This document shows positions 5,258 to 7,454 of a DNA stretch of 7,454 nt, piece after piece (the stretch's first letter is position 1; each line of letters opens with the position of its first letter). The position numbers were made by a program, and so were the translations under genes. Under the pieces are notes generated by a model. It saw only the letters and a program-made list of their open reading frames with translations. It searched no databases and was not told the origin of the DNA. Source of the DNA: HGM05232 sp036661515 (GTDB taxonomy: Bacteria > Bacteroidota > Bacteroidia > Bacteroidales > Muribaculaceae); NCBI GenBank assembly GCA_036661515.1, contig JAVWYO010000100.1:1-7454 (forward strand). Direction: 5' to 3'.

Positions 5258-7102
5258 ATGAAATTAAGAACCTTATTCGCTTTTTGCTTAATTGCGCTTA
5301 GCCTTTCGGCGTGGGGGAAACCGCAAGTGCCCTCAATAGAGCCACCTTTTTGGTGGAGTGGTATGACTAACACTCAGTTACAACTAATGGTGACATCACC
5401 TGGAATTAGAGATGCTGCCACGTCTATCAACTATGAGGGTGTGAGCATTGATAGCATTGCTCGCCTTGATAGCCCTAATTATCAATTTATATATCTTACA
5501 GTTGCGCCTGGCACTAAGCCTGGAAAATTTGATATAAATTTCAAACTTGGCAAGAAGACCATCAAATGTGCTTATGAACTAAAGGCTCGTGAGAATGCTG
5601 AGGCAAAGCACCCAACGTTTGACTCGTCAGATGTGCTTTATCTTATTATGCCCGACCGTTTTGCCGATGGCGATGTGGCAAATAATAATGTGAAGACGAT
5701 GAATTTTCCCGACGTTGTAGATCGCACAAATCCTAATGGCCGACATGGTGGCGACATAAAGGGTATTCAAAATAACTTGGGATATATCGATAGTCTTGGC
5801 GTGACGGCAATATGGCTAACGCCAGTGCTTGAAAACGACATGCCTGGCTCGTCATATCATGGCTATGCTACGACAAATTATTACAAGGTAGACCCTCGAT
5901 TTGGCACTAATGAGGAATATGCCTCGCTTATTAAGGAGTCGCACAATCGAGGCTTAAAGGTGGTCATGGACATGATTTTCAACCATTCGGGTAGCGCTCA
6001 TCATTGGCTCAAAGATATGCCTTCAAAGGACTGGTATAACCACCCCAAGGGAGATGTGACCACTAACTTCCGCCTTTCGACTGTTAATGATCCTTATCGT
6101 AGCAACTATGACTACGACCGGAGTGTGAACGGCTGGTTTGTTACCGCAATGCCCGACCTCAATCAACGTAACCCTCACCTGCTTCGCTATCTTACCCAAA
6201 ATTCTATTTGGTGGATTGAATATGCCAAGATTGACGGAATACGCATGGACACACACCCATACGCCGATCTAAATAAAATGGGCGAATGGCTTGCCGACGT
6301 AGAGAATGAATATCCAGGATATAATATCGTGGGCGAATGCTGGTATGGCGACGTTCCTGGAACGGCATATTGGCAGAAAGGTAGCCGATTAAACACTAAG
6401 GGCAATTCACATCTGCCATCGGTGATGGACTTTCCTACAATGATGCTCGCTCGCAACGCATTCAATAGTAGCACCGAACGCCTCACGGGACTTAACGATG
6501 TGTATAATCGTCTATCGCAAGATTATCTATATGAAGATCCACAAAAGGTACTCACATTCTTAGACAACCACGACAGCGACCGTTTCTTAACAGCTGAGCC
6601 TACTGACTTAGGTTCATGGAAACAAGCCGTAGCATTTGTGTTGACCACTCGCGGAATACCTCAACTATATTATGGAACCGAACTTTTAATGAATGGAACC
6701 AAAGAGGGCAGCGATGGATTTGTACGCAAAGATGTAAAGGGCGGATTTGCAGGCGATAAAGTGAACGAATTTACCACCACAGGGCGCACAGCATTGCAAA
6801 ATGAAGCATGGAATTTCGTAAGCAAGTTAGCAAACTGGCGACGTGGCAACGATGTTATTGCTCATGGCACACTAAAACATTTCATGCCCGAGAATGGACT
6901 ATATGTATATCAACGCCTCTATAAAGGAAAGCGCGTAATAGTGATGATGAATGGAAACGACAACCCTATCACCGTCAGCACAAAGCAATATGCCGAGATG
7001 CTCCCCCAAGGTACAAAATTGACCGATATGCTCACTGGCACAGCGGTAACAATCACCCCAGAGATGACATTTCCCACTCGCGCACTATATATATTAGAAT
7101 AG
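5258..7102 (+). CDS. susA: SusA-like neopullulanase/cyclomaltodextrinase, GH13
   Basis: This glycoside hydrolase family 13 enzyme would cleave alpha-1,4 bonds in pullulan, cyclodextrins or maltooligosaccharides. The signal peptide (residues 1 to about 19, no lipobox) indicates the periplasm. Residues 24-110 match the cyclomaltodextrinase N-terminal Ig-like domain (EPPFWWSGM), about 125-525 the catalytic barrel and about 535-612 the C-terminal beta domain. GH13 motifs are intact: GVTAIWLTPV (181-190), DMIFNH (238-243), MPDLN (298-302), GIRMDTH with nucleophile D331, VGE with acid/base E360, and FLDNHD with D439. The 614 residues fit Bacteroidales SusA proteins at around 617. Family assignment is firm; orthology with B. 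thetaiotaomicron SusA is inferred. Unlike the classical sus locus, no susB/C/D or susR lies within view, and a strong terminator follows, so it appears monocistronic. The ATG fits the signal peptide; no clear Shine-Dalgarno precedes it. Confidence 0.95.
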   Translation: MKLRTLFAFCLIALSLSAWGKPQVPSIEPPFWWSGMTNTQLQLMVTSPGIRDAATSINYEGVSIDSIARLDSPNYQFIYLTVAPGTKPGKFDINFKLGKKTIKCAYELKARENAEAKHPTFDSSDVLYLIMPDRFADGDVANNNVKTMNFPDVVDRTNPNGRHGGDIKGIQNNLGYIDSLGVTAIWLTPVLENDMPGSSYHGYATTNYYKVDPRFGTNEEYASLIKESHNRGLKVVMDMIFNHSGSAHHWLKDMPSKDWYNHPKGDVTTNFRLSTVNDPYRSNYDYDRSVNGWFVTAMPDLNQRNPHLLRYLTQNSIWWIEYAKIDGIRMDTHPYADLNKMGEWLADVENEYPGYNIVGECWYGDVPGTAYWQKGSRLNTKGNSHLPSVMDFPTMMLARNAFNSSTERLTGLNDVYNRLSQDYLYEDPQKVLTFLDNHDSDRFLTAEPTDLGSWKQAVAFVLTTRGIPQLYYGTELLMNGTKEGSDGFVRKDVKGGFAGDKVNEFTTTGRTALQNEAWNFVSKLANWRRGNDVIAHGTLKHFMPENGLYVYQRLYKGKRVIVMMNGNDNPITVSTKQYAEMLPQGTKLTDMLTGTAVTITPEMTFPTRALYILE

Positions 7103-7119
7103 AAATAGCGTCTAAGTAT

Positions 7120-7156
7120 AATAGGCTATCCATCTTTCGATGGATAGCCTATTTTT
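7120..7156 (+). terminator. Intrinsic terminator of the GH13 gene
   Basis: A perfect 15-bp stem (7120-7134 with 7139-7153) closes a TTTC loop and runs into TTTTT (7152-7156), starting 17 bp after the GH13 stop codon. On the minus strand the loop is GAAA, a stable tetraloop, but the following T run is poor. A bidirectional role is possible if a convergent gene once ended at 7159. Confidence 0.93.
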
Positions 7157-7158
7157 GT

Positions 7159-7281
7159 CTAATAGCGTTTTCCCAACTCTTTGATAGGAGTGCCATGCGT
7201 GACTGGTAGATGCTGTGCTGTAGCCTCCACAAATATTTTATATGTAGGTGATTCATTTTCCCACAGATAACACAGATTTTT
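7159..7281 (-). pseudogene. Possible C-terminal remnant of an unidentified gene
   Basis: A 40-codon minus-strand frame without a usable start ends in TAG just outside the GH13 terminator. Its last 30 residues (SPTYKIFVEATAQHLPVTHG, then TPIKELGKRY) look protein-like, with balanced composition. Its first residues are translated from the 22-bp intergenic repeat at 7256-7277, and a TGA lies just beyond. This suggests that the repeat block truncated a convergent gene whose upstream part is gone. I do not recognise the family. An overlapping 35-codon frame with an ATG (7255 to 7148) is a weaker reading because it runs into the terminator stem. Confidence 0.3.
7256..7277 (-). repeat. 22-bp dispersed repeat, copy 3 (inverted)
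   Basis: Exact reverse complement of 209-230. It is the left boundary of a 186-bp block and is preceded, on its own strand, by a GATGAAAAA context resembling the AATGAAAAA context of copy 4. Confidence 0.9.
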
Positions 7282-7339
7282 TCATCGGGTGTTCTACTCT
7301 GGATAGGTGAGCGTCACGCTGTGTATGTGCGCGGAGCGA

Positions 7340-7356
7340 GAACGTCGAAGACGTTC
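7340..7356. repeat. Palindromic repeat GAACGTC-GAA-GACGTTC, copy 5
   Basis: Perfect 7-bp arms around GAA, close to the centre of the block bounded by the inverted 22-bp repeats. Confidence 0.8.
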
Positions 7357-7419
7357 AGCCGTGCGTGGCAGGTACTTCTACGCGGGCGCTTTGCGACGCA
7401 CAATGAAAAATCTGTGGGA

Positions 7420-7441
7420 ATCTGTGTTATCTGTGGGAAAA
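7420..7441 (+). repeat. 22-bp dispersed repeat, copy 4
   Basis: Identical to copies 1 and 2 and inverted relative to copy 3. It is preceded by an extra partial unit (ATCTGTGGGA, 7410-7419), showing that the short module itself can be iterated. Confidence 0.9.
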
Positions 7442-7454
7442 TATTTACTGGCGT

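Larger units (their letters stand above)
7103..7454. other. Non-coding right flank with terminator and repeat block
   Basis: No complete gene is seen. After the GH13 terminator there is a short protein-like frame on the minus strand (7159-7281). From 7256 to 7441 runs a block bounded by inverted copies of the 22-bp ATCTGTG repeat, with an AGCGT/ACGCT palindrome near 7310-7320 and the GAACGTC/GACGTTC palindrome inside. Confidence 0.75.

Noticed and set aside
6023..6486. Two minus-strand open frames inside the GH13 gene
   Set aside because: Antisense shadows of the catalytic domain, whose plus-strand frame carries every GH13 motif.

Overview
The window looks like a chromosomal segment of a low-GC gut-type Bacteroidota (probably order Bacteroidales). 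Three things point there: two minus-strand promoters carrying the Bacteroides-type -7 element TATCTTTG (consensus TAnnTTTG) with a TTTG-like -33 element 19-20 nt upstream; A/T-rich translation starts without a Shine-Dalgarno; and gene content of a large surface protein with a type IX secretion (T9SS) C-terminal signal plus a SusA-type periplasmic GH13 enzyme. A run of exactly 10 N inside a duplicated block suggests a draft or metagenome-assembled scaffold.

Layout. 1-526: no gene; dispersed palindromic and 'ATCTGTG' repeats, a tandem duplication around the N gap, and an intrinsic terminator (473-501) for the gene that follows on the minus strand. 527-3964 (minus): a 1145-residue secreted multidomain protein (signal peptide, LamG-like domain, Ig-like domains, OB-like region, choice-of-anchor-J-like domain, T9SS sorting domain) of unknown function. 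3965-5257: 1.3 kb without a conventional gene. It holds the promoter of the large gene, another dispersed repeat, and a striking hairpin-rich block on the minus strand with a consensus promoter (5089-5119) and an intrinsic terminator (4393-4424), about 690 nt long. This is the best candidate for something undescribed: a structured RNA, a small-peptide transcript, or a decayed gene. 5258-7102 (plus): a SusA-like neopullulanase/cyclomaltodextrinase with all catalytic residues, followed by a 15-bp perfect terminator hairpin. 7103-7454: the terminator, a short protein-like open frame on the minus strand that may be the C-terminal remnant of a lost gene, and a repeat block bounded by inverted copies of the same 22-bp repeat seen at the left edge.

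The two main genes are divergent and nothing ties them functionally. The GH13 enzyme would cleave alpha-glucan oligosaccharides in the periplasm, but no susB/C/D/E/F/G or susR homologue is visible here. The T9SS protein would be displayed on or released from the cell surface. The candidate RNA is transcribed away from the GH13 gene and toward the T9SS gene, and ends about 430 bp before the latter's start codon.
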